Notes: generated by a model from the sequence alone, not told the origin. DNA of 7,149 nt from Parcubacteria group bacterium CG11_big_fil_rev_8_21_14_0_20_39_14 (GCA_002787255.1 PCWD01000019.1:1875-9023), one strand, 5' to 3'; shown: positions 1 to 5,588, counted from the first letter of the stretch. Numbers and translations: made by a program.

Positions 1-150
1 CCTTTTGCCACTGAAAATGCCGAGCTTGCCGAACTTTCTTCTTTGATTGAAAGAGATGAGTTTTTGCAAACACCCCCTTCCAATCCCGGCAATCAAATGA
101 CCGAAGGATATTATGAAGAGCTATTAAGGAGAGGAGGTTTTATTATTTGA
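1..150 (+). CDS. C-terminal fragment of an unrecognised protein
   Basis: Frame 1 is open from the first base to a TGA at 148-150, giving 49 residues; the other two + frames stop within about 50 bases. The gene enters from the left edge, so its start is not visible. The fragment is acidic and polar (PFATENAELAELSSLIERDE at its start) and ends in an RRGGFII tail. It has no membrane segment and no motif I can assign to a family, so no function is offered. The purine-rich stretch near its end (126-137) looks like a ribosome binding site but also simply encodes Arg-Arg-Gly-Gly. No terminator follows directly; the first is at 391-429. Confidence reflects a plausible but short reading frame. Confidence 0.5.
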   Translation, partial: PFATENAELAELSSLIERDEFLQTPPSNPGNQMTEGYYEELLRRGGFII

Positions 151-154
151 CCCC

Positions 155-240
155 TATTAAAGTTGTTGCTTAATAAAAATTTATTCGAAGAAATGAACTT
201 AAATTACGAACAAAAATCTAATTAAACAACATCTTTATTA
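155..240. repeat. AT-rich imperfect inverted repeat (hairpin)
   Basis: Positions 155-174 and 221-240 pair at 17 of 20 positions; the mismatches are 157/238, 163/232 and 169/226. Further in, TTATTCG (181-187) faces CGAACAA (207-213) with one mismatch, leaving a loop of about 20 bases. It begins 5 bases after the upstream stop codon and has no run of T after it, so it does not look like an intrinsic terminator. It could stabilise the mRNA 3' end or be the remnant of a small mobile repeat. GTTG lies in the left arm and CAAC in the right, the opposite of an integron attC site. Confidence 0.5.
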
Positions 241-250
241 TACGATATAA

Positions 251-364
251 ATGAGAGTGTTGAATAATTATTTTTTCAGCGCAAAATCAGCGTAAAACCA
301 AGATTAACGCTGAACTAACGCTGATATCTACGCTGAACTACGCTGAATTGTTCAACAGTCTCAT
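251..364. repeat. 114-bp inverted repeat enclosing a six-copy CGCTGA array
   Basis: The outer arms 251-269 and 346-364 match at 17 of 19 positions plus one G-T pair. Between them the hexamer TCAGCG occurs at 276-281 and 287-292, and its complement CGCTGA occurs at 308-313, 319-324, 331-336 and 341-346. Start-to-start spacing is 10-12 bases, about one helical turn, except at the switch of orientation. The two TCAGCG copies can pair with CGCTGA copies, so the whole can fold into a long cruciform or RNA hairpin. It may be a small non-autonomous mobile repeat, a protein-binding array or a structured RNA; the sequence alone does not decide. Confidence 0.7.
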
Positions 365-390
365 AAAGAGCTAACGGGGTTGACCTTGAA

Positions 391-429
391 AACGACTATT
401 GAGACCCGGTCTCCATAGTTGTTTTTTTT
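391..429 (+). terminator. Strong intrinsic terminator upstream of yvcK
   Basis: Arms 391-405 and 409-423 pair over 15 positions with one mismatch (400/414) and one G-T pair (394/420), around a three-base loop, followed by eight T residues (422-429). It insulates yvcK from transcription coming from the left. Because it lies about 240 bases past the end of the upstream gene, that transcript would carry a long structured 3' UTR, or a separate small RNA may end here. Confidence 0.8.
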
Positions 430-455
430 AGAGGGTCTTTTAAAATTTATTAAAA

Positions 456-482
456 TATGTTAAAAGTAAATCAATCGGAGGT
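456..482 (+). promoter_or_regulatory. Possible yvcK leader: weak -10 and displaced Shine-Dalgarno
   Basis: TATGTT at 456-461 is a possible -10 box with no convincing -35, and would start the transcript near 468. GGAGGT at 477-482 is a textbook SD sequence, but 27 bases separate GGAGG (477-481) from the yvcK ATG at 509, far more than the usual 5-9. A TAG at 497-499 is in frame with yvcK and no start codon lies between it and 509, so a nearer start is impossible. A second -10-like TAGTAT (497-502) would give a nearly leaderless message. Confidence 0.3.
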
Positions 483-508
483 TGAATTTCCGAAAATAGT
501 ATTTTAGT

Positions 509-1525
509 ATGGCAAATATTAAAAAAATTGTTTGTATTGGTGGGGGAACGGGCGTTTCAACTGTTCTTTTTGGACTGAAAAAATACCCGGTAGAGCTATC
601 GGCCATTATTTCGGTATTTGATGACGGCGGTTCTTCGGGAAAATTAAGAGAAAAGTTGGGAGTGCTGCCGCCGGGAGATGCCAGGCAGTGTATAACCGCC
701 CTTGCTGGAAGAGATGATGCTTTGGATTTGTTTCATTATCGTTTTGAAACCGGGGAATTAAAGGGTCACAATTTAGGAAATCTTTTAATTTCCGCCGCTG
801 AAAGAATTTGCGGCAATTTTGAACAGGCGATTGATAAAATAGGAAAAGTTATTAAGATGAAAGGAAAAGTCCTGCCGATAACTTTAGCTCAAGCGAAATT
901 AAAAGCAGGGCTTAACAACAATAAAATAATAAGCGGGGAAGACGCTATTGTAAAGTGTTCTCAATTGTCAAAAATTGGGCTCAAAAAATTATTTTTAGAA
1001 CCCGAAGCAGAAGCTAATCCCAGCGCCATTTTGGCAATAAAAAAAGCTGATTTAATTATTATTGGTCCTGGAAAATTTTACACAAGCATTATTCCAAATT
1101 TTTTAGTTAAAGGAATTATAGAGGCCTTGCGGAAATCCGTTGCTAAAAAAGTTTTTATCTGCAATTTAATGACCCAGGAGGGAAATACCGATGGTTTTTT
1201 GGTGGAGGATTTTGTTAAGAGCCTTGAGGATTATTTGGGCAAAAAGACCCTGAATTATATTGTTTTCAATACGAAAAAATTGGCGCCGGCTTTATTAAAA
1301 AAAACAAAAGAGTTTTTTCCAAAAGCGGAATTTGTCGGATTTAATAAAAATTTACCAGGAAAAGAAAGATTTATAGGAAGGGATGTTTTGGACAAAAGAA
1401 TATATAAATTAAACCCGTCCGATACTTTGGTAACCGGCGCTAACCAGCGAACAATTCTCCGTCACGACCCCGACAAGTTAGCCGCCATTATAATGCAAAT
1501 AATGCAAACCCCTCAGGTTAAATGA
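509..1525 (+). CDS. yvcK: YvcK family UDP-GlcNAc-binding protein (CofD-like fold)
   Basis: This 338-residue protein has the full set of YvcK/CofD family motifs: the nucleotide-binding loop GGGTG at residues 11-15, DDGGSSG at 38-44, LPPGDAR at 53-59, the RF pair at 78-79, GHNLGN at 86-91, a GPGKFYTSIIPN segment at 186-197, NLMTQEGNTDGF at 219-230 and an RHDP motif near the C-terminus. Length is close to the family norm of about 320. YvcK proteins are cytoplasmic; in Bacillus and mycobacteria they bind UDP-GlcNAc and are needed for growth on gluconeogenic carbon sources and for normal peptidoglycan synthesis. They are distinct from true CofD, which makes coenzyme F420, and nothing here suggests F420 synthesis. 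The start is fixed by an in-frame stop at 497-499. The TGA stop overlaps the ATG of the next gene (ATGA at 1522-1525), implying translational coupling. The family call is firm; the regulatory role in this lineage is inferred. Confidence 0.93.
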   Translation: MANIKKIVCIGGGTGVSTVLFGLKKYPVELSAIISVFDDGGSSGKLREKLGVLPPGDARQCITALAGRDDALDLFHYRFETGELKGHNLGNLLISAAERICGNFEQAIDKIGKVIKMKGKVLPITLAQAKLKAGLNNNKIISGEDAIVKCSQLSKIGLKKLFLEPEAEANPSAILAIKKADLIIIGPGKFYTSIIPNFLVKGIIEALRKSVAKKVFICNLMTQEGNTDGFLVEDFVKSLEDYLGKKTLNYIVFNTKKLAPALLKKTKEFFPKAEFVGFNKNLPGKERFIGRDVLDKRIYKLNPSDTLVTGANQRTILRHDPDKLAAIIMQIMQTPQVK

Positions 1526-2667
1526 TAAATAAAAATGTAAAAATTTTATCTTTGGCTTTTTTGTTCATATTTTTGGCTTATGATGGAGTTCAGCAGTACA
1601 CCACTGCTTTTTTTTCTGATTTAGGAATGGTTGAAATGGGATTCAGGGTTCTTTTGATTGTTTATCTCTTTTTTGCGTTTTTTAGTCCCCTTGTTGTTCC
1701 TCTTGCCTCAAGGTTTGGTTTGAAAAGAGCTATGGTTTTTGGCTCTTTCTTTTATGCCCTTTTTATTTTTTCTTTAGTTTTTGGTCAAGAGCTTTTGATT
1801 TATTTTTCGGCCTCTCTGCTTGGCATTGCCGCCGCTTTGCTCTGGATGGGTCAGCAAAGTTATCTTATTCGTTTATCCGATAAAAGGTTTTACGGCAAAA
1901 ACTCCGGTTTCCTTACTTTGTTTTTTCATCTTGGAGCGACTATCGGGGTTTTGTCGTTTGGCGTCCTGACAAAGTTCTTTAATTTTGAAGGAGCATCTTT
2001 GCTTTTTGGTTTTTTCCCCCTTCTGGGAATGTTTTTCTTGTTAAGAATTGATGAGGTTAAAATTTTGAATCCCCCAAGTTTTGGTTTTTTTAAAAAAATA
2101 ATAACCAACATTCAGGCTTTAAGAATTTTTTCAATCTGGTTTGTCTCCATGTTTGTTTTGGGGTTGATTATCGGTTTTCTGCCCCTTGAAATTAAAGAAG
2201 TTTTAGGCACCCCCCACATAGGAGTGTTGGGTTCGCTTTTTTTTGTTATACCTCTTATTCTTTCTTATTTTTGGGGAAATCTTTCGGATAAAATAGGAAG
2301 AAATCCAATGATTTTTATTTTTTATATCCTGGCCGGCTTTAGTTTAATTTTGCTCTTTTTTTCCCGGCAGCCCCTGTTTTTAATCTCGGGCGTGTTTATT
2401 TTAGCTTTAAGTTATTCAATAATTCGTCCGGTAGCTCCGGCATTTTTGGGTGATATATCCACCAAAGATAATTTGGAAAGTTTAACCGCCCTGTCTTTTA
2501 TGGCATCCTCGTCCGGTGTATTAAGTTCGCTGTTTATTTCTTTAATTTTGCAAACAAAAATGATTTATCTTGTTTCCCTCGGGATTCTTTTTACTTCTTT
2601 ACTAATTTTAATTCCCGTGTTAAAGTCAGATATTAACCACATTAGAAAGAATCTTGAGGATGTTTAA
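1522..2667 (+). CDS. MFS permease, UNC93-like
   Basis: This 381-residue, very hydrophobic protein has about 12 predicted membrane segments, the usual architecture of the major facilitator superfamily. GNLSDKIGR at residues 252-260 is the loop 8-9 copy of MFS motif A, and a degenerate copy (ASRFGLKRA) lies at 62-70 in the N-terminal half. The stretch YDGVQQYTT (20-28) and LLWMGQQSYL (106-115) resemble the UNC-93-like branch, where a similar 'ALLW...Q..YL' helix is common; this subfamily call is by eye. The substrate is unknown and no signal for drug versus nutrient transport is visible. The gene overlaps yvcK by 4 bp with only a weak AGG upstream, so translation is probably coupled. The strand is T-rich, as expected for many Phe/Leu/Ile codons. 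Alternatives are a sugar or peptide MFS transporter. Confidence 0.88.
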   Translation: MINKNVKILSLAFLFIFLAYDGVQQYTTAFFSDLGMVEMGFRVLLIVYLFFAFFSPLVVPLASRFGLKRAMVFGSFFYALFIFSLVFGQELLIYFSASLLGIAAALLWMGQQSYLIRLSDKRFYGKNSGFLTLFFHLGATIGVLSFGVLTKFFNFEGASLLFGFFPLLGMFFLLRIDEVKILNPPSFGFFKKIITNIQALRIFSIWFVSMFVLGLIIGFLPLEIKEVLGTPHIGVLGSLFFVIPLILSYFWGNLSDKIGRNPMIFIFYILAGFSLILLFFSRQPLFLISGVFILALSYSIIRPVAPAFLGDISTKDNLESLTALSFMASSSGVLSSLFISLILQTKMIYLVSLGILFTSLLILIPVLKSDINHIRKNLEDV

Positions 2668-2670
2668 TAA

Positions 2671-2705
2671 TATCTAATATCCAATATCCAATATCCAATA
2701 TCCAA
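2671..2705. repeat. Heptamer tandem repeat TATCCAA x5 in intergenic spacer
   Basis: Five head-to-tail 7-base units run from 2671 to 2705; the first has one substitution (TATCTAA) and a partial sixth unit (TAT) follows. The array fills almost all of the 45-base gap between the permease stop and the next ATG, leaving no Shine-Dalgarno sequence. Such arrays change copy number by slippage. The run is in frame-compatible open sequence back to a TAA at 2668-2670 but has no start codon, so it is not coding. Confidence 0.9.
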
Positions 2706-2712
2706 TATAGCA

Positions 2713-3963
2713 ATGCAGGCAATAATTCTGGCGGCTGGCCAGTCTTCTCGCTTCTGGCCATTAAATCAAAGACACAAAAGTTTATTAAAGGTGATGGGAA
2801 AACCTTTGATTTGGTATACGATTGAAAGTTTAAAAAAAGCCGGGATTAAAAATTTTATTGTTGTTCAGGGAGCCAAAAAGGATGTGGAGGGGGGGCTGAA
2901 AAATTATAATTTGGGGGTTAAAATCCAATATATCGTTCAGCCAAAACCAAAGGGAATGGGAAACGCTCTTTGGCAGGCAAAAGATTTTGCCGCTTCCCAA
3001 TTTTTTGTTCTAAATGCCGAAAGATTGGACGGCGGAGAACATATAAAAAAATTAAAAATTAAAGAGCAAAGAGCAAAAGTAGTTTTGGTTGCTCAGCCCA
3101 CAAACAACCCCCGGCTTTATGGGATGTTGAAGTTTCGGGGAGACAATGTTTTAGAAATTGTTGAAAAACCAAAGCCGGGCAGAGAACCGTCAAATTTAAA
3201 AGTTGCCGGAACTTACGGAATTCCAAAGGAATTCTTTGAGTGCTACCGGAAAGTTGAAAAGCGCGCCTACGATTTTGAAGATGCTCTAAATCTGTTCATC
3301 AAAAAAAGAGGCGCAAAAATGGTAAAAACCGAAAAAGAGAATTTGGCTTTAAAATATCCCTGGCATTTATTTGAAATGAATAAGTATTTGATGGACAAAT
3401 ATCTCAGCCCAAAAATTGAGAACTCGGCTAAAATCGCTAAAAATGTTATAATTGAAGGAACGGTTTATATCGGTAAAAACACAAAAGTTTTTGAGAACGC
3501 GGTTATTAAAGGACCATGTTATATCGGAGAGAATTGCGTTATCGGAAATAATGCCCTAGTTCGCGAATACGCAAATTTAGAAGATAATTGCCTGATTGGC
3601 GCCAATGCCGAGGTAACAAGATGTATTTTTCAAAATGATGTTCATACTCACTCCGGTTATTTCGGCGATTCAATTTTTGACAGAGGATGCCGAATTGGGG
3701 CGGGCACAATAACGGCTAATGTTAGAATTGACCGGGGCGAAGTGAAGTCAATGGTTAAGGGAGAAAAAATTAACACGGGATTAAAATCCCTGGGCGTAAT
3801 TATGGGCGAAAATGCAAAATCAGGCATAAATTGTTCTTTGATGCCGGGCATTTTAATTGGCCGAAATTCAATGCTCGGACCAAATTCATTGGTAATGGGA
3901 AATGTCGGAGATGGGATAATTTTTTTCACTGAATTTAAAAAAAATATAAAAAAGACCGCTTAA
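2713..3963 (+). CDS. GlmU-like sugar-1-phosphate nucleotidyltransferase / beta-helix acyltransferase
   Basis: This 416-residue two-domain protein begins with a nucleotidyltransferase fold (about 1-225): LAAGQSSRFWPL at 6-17 is the NTP-binding loop, followed by KSLLKVMGKPLI at 22-33, QPKPKGMGNAL at 76-86 and EIVEKPKPG at 148-156. Residues from about 233 to 398 form a left-handed beta-helix of hexapeptide repeats. HSGYFGDS at 313-320 aligns with the HLTYLGD segment of E. coli GlmU, making His313 the counterpart of catalytic His363, and GAGTITANVR (329-338) matches the acetyl-CoA-side motif. The family makes UDP-sugars such as UDP-GlcNAc; many archaeal members have the same two domains. Oddly, the metal-binding Asp usually seen in an 'NGD' strand appears as NAE (101-103), so uridylyltransfer may be altered. 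The ATG has no Shine-Dalgarno sequence, but the start is fixed by the N-terminal motif. Exact sugar and NTP are not determined. Confidence 0.87.
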   Translation: MQAIILAAGQSSRFWPLNQRHKSLLKVMGKPLIWYTIESLKKAGIKNFIVVQGAKKDVEGGLKNYNLGVKIQYIVQPKPKGMGNALWQAKDFAASQFFVLNAERLDGGEHIKKLKIKEQRAKVVLVAQPTNNPRLYGMLKFRGDNVLEIVEKPKPGREPSNLKVAGTYGIPKEFFECYRKVEKRAYDFEDALNLFIKKRGAKMVKTEKENLALKYPWHLFEMNKYLMDKYLSPKIENSAKIAKNVIIEGTVYIGKNTKVFENAVIKGPCYIGENCVIGNNALVREYANLEDNCLIGANAEVTRCIFQNDVHTHSGYFGDSIFDRGCRIGAGTITANVRIDRGEVKSMVKGEKINTGLKSLGVIMGENAKSGINCSLMPGILIGRNSMLGPNSLVMGNVGDGIIFFTEFKKNIKKTA

Positions 3964-3998
3964 AAATACCTAAGTTCTTTTAAAATTTTTGGATTTTT

Positions 3999-4003
3999 GG
4001 AGG
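3999..4003 (+). promoter_or_regulatory. Shine-Dalgarno that decides the GTG start of the hydrolase
   Basis: GGAGG is followed by six bases and then GTG at 4010-4012, ideal spacing. The longer alternative from TTG at 3989 would place this site inside the coding region and has no Shine-Dalgarno of its own, so GTG 4010 is preferred. Confidence 0.8.
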
Positions 4004-4009
4004 CAGAAA

Positions 4010-5035
4010 GTGAAGATTACAAACTCGGTTTATTTTTATCAGGGTTTGCAGAGCGGAATTCATTCCTGGTCAAATAGTATAGTAATAAATGGCAAAAAGC
4101 GAATTTTAATTGACCCCGGCTCAAATATGAAATATCATCTGAAGGATTTGGTCGGGGCAATGAACGAGGACGGGATTGATATTTCCAAAATTGATGAAAT
4201 CTGGCTTACTCATGCCCATCCCGACCATGCCGGCTCAGCTGGAACTTTAGTTAAACAATTCAACATTAAAAAACTAAGGTGCCATTTTAAAGCAGGGGGA
4301 TTTTTAAGCAGCTCAGCAGTGACGAAAAAATTCTTAATTTATTTTACTAAAGAAGTGGTTCGGGGAAAGAAAATCGTTAGAACCCCGTTTTTCTGGAGGA
4401 AAGCCCTTCTTAAAATACTTATTTCTCTTCCCCGGAGAATTTTTGATGTTGTTTTATGGTTTTTGGTTTTTGGAATGGAAAAAATTTGGGGAAAGTGGCT
4501 GCCGGTTTTCAATCTTGAAGTTTTTGATAAAGAGGAAATAATAGAAAATCAGCCCGACATACAGATTCTTTTTTTGCCGGGACACGCTCCGGAAGAAATT
4601 GGATTTTGGCTCAAAGATGAAAAAGTTTTAATAATCGGCGACCTTATTAATACCGGTTATAACCGGGAAATAATTCCCGCCCTGGTTACTCCCCAGAGTA
4701 ATTTCGGAGACGCTCTTTTTTCAATAAAGAAAATGAGCAATTTGCCGGTTGAAATCCTGATTCCCGCTCACGGCTTTTTTTTAAGAAACAAAGAAATGAT
4801 TGGGAGGATTTTTGAGAAAATAATTTCAAGAATGGAAAAACATCAAAAAATGGTTAAAGAAGAAGTTGAAAAAAACCCCAGACTCAAATATGAACTTGAT
4901 GAACTTTCAAAAACTGTTTTGTATGACCTGCCTTTAATTATTTCCCATTCCGAAAAGAAGCAGTATTTGGTGGCAATTTGCGATAATCTCGGTTATTACA
5001 ACAACAAAAACAACAAAAACAACAAAAAGCTCTGA
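4010..5035 (+). CDS. Metallo-beta-lactamase-fold hydrolase with hydrophobic insert
   Basis: From GTG 4010 the product is 341 residues. All metal-ligand motifs of the fold are present: LTHAHPDHAG at 66-75 (His68, His70, Asp72, His73), LPGHAPEE at 189-196 (His192), IIGDL at 208-212 (Asp211) and PAHG at 252-255 (His254). This predicts a two-metal (usually zinc) hydrolase active on an ester, thioester or phosphoester; the substrate cannot be told. Between the first motif and His192 lies a long segment, about 100-165, rich in aromatic and hydrophobic residues interspersed with Arg and Lys; it could be a helical cap or sit on the membrane. The family usually has a much shorter link here. The C-terminus ends in a low-complexity NNKNNKNNKKL tail. 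It lies 46 bases after the GlmU-like gene and probably shares its transcript, which ends in the terminator overlapping this stop codon. A longer version from TTG 3989 (348 residues) is less likely. Confidence 0.88.
   Translation: MKITNSVYFYQGLQSGIHSWSNSIVINGKKRILIDPGSNMKYHLKDLVGAMNEDGIDISKIDEIWLTHAHPDHAGSAGTLVKQFNIKKLRCHFKAGGFLSSSAVTKKFLIYFTKEVVRGKKIVRTPFFWRKALLKILISLPRRIFDVVLWFLVFGMEKIWGKWLPVFNLEVFDKEEIIENQPDIQILFLPGHAPEEIGFWLKDEKVLIIGDLINTGYNREIIPALVTPQSNFGDALFSIKKMSNLPVEILIPAHGFFLRNKEMIGRIFEKIISRMEKHQKMVKEEVEKNPRLKYELDELSKTVLYDLPLIISHSEKKQYLVAICDNLGYYNNKNNKNNKKL
5000..5026 (+). repeat. Three 9-base repeats encoding an Asn-Asn-Lys tail
   Basis: AACAACAAA is repeated three times in frame, encoding NNKNNKNNK just before the hydrolase stop. 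It probably arose by slippage and extends the protein beyond its folded domain. The same A-rich run lies directly before the terminator hairpin. Confidence 0.85.
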
Positions 5036-5060
5036 CAACTTTGTCGGAGCTCTTTTTTTT
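5028..5060 (+). terminator. Intrinsic terminator containing the hydrolase stop codon
   Basis: Arms 5028-5037 and 5042-5051 pair at 9 of 10 positions with one T-G pair, around loop ACTT, followed by C and eight T residues (5053-5060). The TGA stop of the hydrolase (5033-5035) lies inside the left arm, so a ribosome finishing translation would cover the hairpin. It closes the yvcK-to-hydrolase unit. Confidence 0.85.
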
Positions 5061-5068
5061 GTTATACT
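5041..5068 (+). promoter_or_regulatory. Candidate promoter for archease, possibly leaderless
   Basis: TATACT at 5063-5068 is a good -10 box; TTGTCG at 5041-5046 matches the -35 consensus at 4 of 6 positions with a 16-base spacer. Transcription would start near 5075, essentially at the ATG (5076), and no Shine-Dalgarno sequence precedes that ATG. The -35 lies within the right arm of the preceding terminator. Confidence 0.5.
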
Positions 5069-5075
5069 TTAGATT

Positions 5076-5588
5076 ATGAGGTATAAGATATTAGAGCACC
5101 CGGCCGATTTAAAAATTCGGGCTTTTGGGAGAAGCAAAGAAGAGCTTTTTTTGAATATGGCTCAAGGTATGCAGGATGCCCTGCAGCCAAATTTTCAATT
5201 TTTCCCGCCGCAGTCCCGCCGCAGCGGGATCCCGCAAATCACGCCTACGGCGGATTCCGCCAAAGGCGGAAATGCGGGACGGGATCCCGCAAATGGCGGG
5301 ACAATTTCCAATTTTCAAACAAAAAGGAATATAAAGATAAAATCAAATAATTTGGAAACTTTATTGGTGGACTTTTTGAGCGAGATTTTATATTTAACTC
5401 AGGTGAACAAGGAAATTTACGACAAAATAAAATTTTTAAAATTTTCCGATAAAGAAATTAAAGCTGCGATTATCGGGAAAAAAGTTGAAAGTTTTGGCGA
5501 AGACATAAAAGGAGCTACTTATCACAACCTTGAGATAAAACAAAATTCAGGTGGCACTTGGCAGGCAACAGTCCTTTTTGATATTTAA
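5076..5588 (+). CDS. Archease with in-frame palindromic insertion
   Basis: The 170-residue product matches the archease family: N-terminal YKILEHPADLKIRAFG (3-18, with conserved His8 and Asp11), a central LETLLVDFLSEILYL (93-107), IKGATYHNLEI (144-154) and the C-terminal FDI (Asp169). The first and last motifs supply the acidic metal-binding residues of the family. Archease is a small cytoplasmic protein that speeds guanylylation and turnover of the RNA ligase RtcB, which joins tRNA halves and other RNA ends; RtcB is not in this window. Archeases are usually about 135-145 residues. The excess is explained by residues 43-76, encoded by a 99-bp GC-rich repeat that falls between the Leu36-Asn39 region and the NIKIKSNNL strand, probably a surface loop. 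Removing it leaves about 137 residues. Its reading frame is intact, so the gene is probably functional, but this is inferred. It follows a terminator and likely has its own promoter. Confidence 0.9.
   Translation: MRYKILEHPADLKIRAFGRSKEELFLNMAQGMQDALQPNFQFFPPQSRRSGIPQITPTADSAKGGNAGRDPANGGTISNFQTKRNIKIKSNNLETLLVDFLSEILYLTQVNKEIYDKIKFLKFSDKEIKAAIIGKKVESFGEDIKGATYHNLEIKQNSGGTWQATVLFDI
5203..5301. repeat. 99-bp GC-rich palindromic element inside archease
   Basis: The element is bounded by TCCCGCC (5203-5209) and its inverse GGCGGGA (5295-5301). Inside are a hairpin 5214-5219/5224-5229, the perfect palindrome GCGGGATCCCGC (5224-5235), GGCGGA/TCCGCC/GGCGGA modules (5249-5254, 5256-5261, 5265-5270) and a second palindrome CGGGATCCCG (5280-5289). 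A 15-base direct repeat occurs at 5225-5239 and 5280-5294. The element is much richer in GC than the gene around it. Near-identical short sequences flank it (5187-5198 and 5308-5319), which might be a target duplication. At 99 bp it adds exactly 33 codons. It resembles the coding palindromic elements known from Rickettsia in behaviour, not demonstrably in origin. Confidence 0.85.

Noticed and set aside
147..173. Eight-codon leader-peptide-like frame (TTG to TAA) after a GGAGG site
   Set aside because: The purine run is explained by Arg-Arg-Gly-Gly codons of the upstream gene, and no family of leader peptides or regulated gene adjoins it.
155..240. Integron attC site
   Set aside because: GTT and AAC boxes are in the wrong order and there is no cassette or integrase.
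271..347. CRISPR-like array
   Set aside because: Units are only six bases, occur in both orientations and are spaced 10-12 bases apart; there are no spacer-sized gaps or cas genes.
402..438. Attenuator: AGACCC (402-407) pairing with GGGTCT (433-438)
   Set aside because: The second segment lies after the T run, so it would be made too late to prevent the terminator from forming.
151..508. tRNA, riboswitch or hidden gene in the long gap
   Set aside because: No cloverleaf, no recognisable riboswitch core and frequent stops in all frames; only the inverted repeats and terminator are supported.
509..1525. True CofD (F420 synthesis) assignment for the first full gene
   Set aside because: The DDGGSSG, LPPGDAR and NLMTQEGNTDGF motifs fit YvcK, and no other F420 gene is present.
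3657..3929. Minus-strand open frame of 90 codons within the GlmU-like gene
   Set aside because: It opposes a conserved beta-helix domain, has low-complexity Pro/Ile/Ser composition and no ribosome binding context.
3989..4009. TTG start giving a hydrolase seven residues longer
   Set aside because: No Shine-Dalgarno precedes it, the extension lies over the GGAGG site that serves GTG 4010, and it adds no conserved residues.
5109..5318. Minus-strand open frame across the archease insert
   Set aside because: It exists because the GC-rich palindromes lack stops in several frames; archease motifs prove the plus-strand frame.
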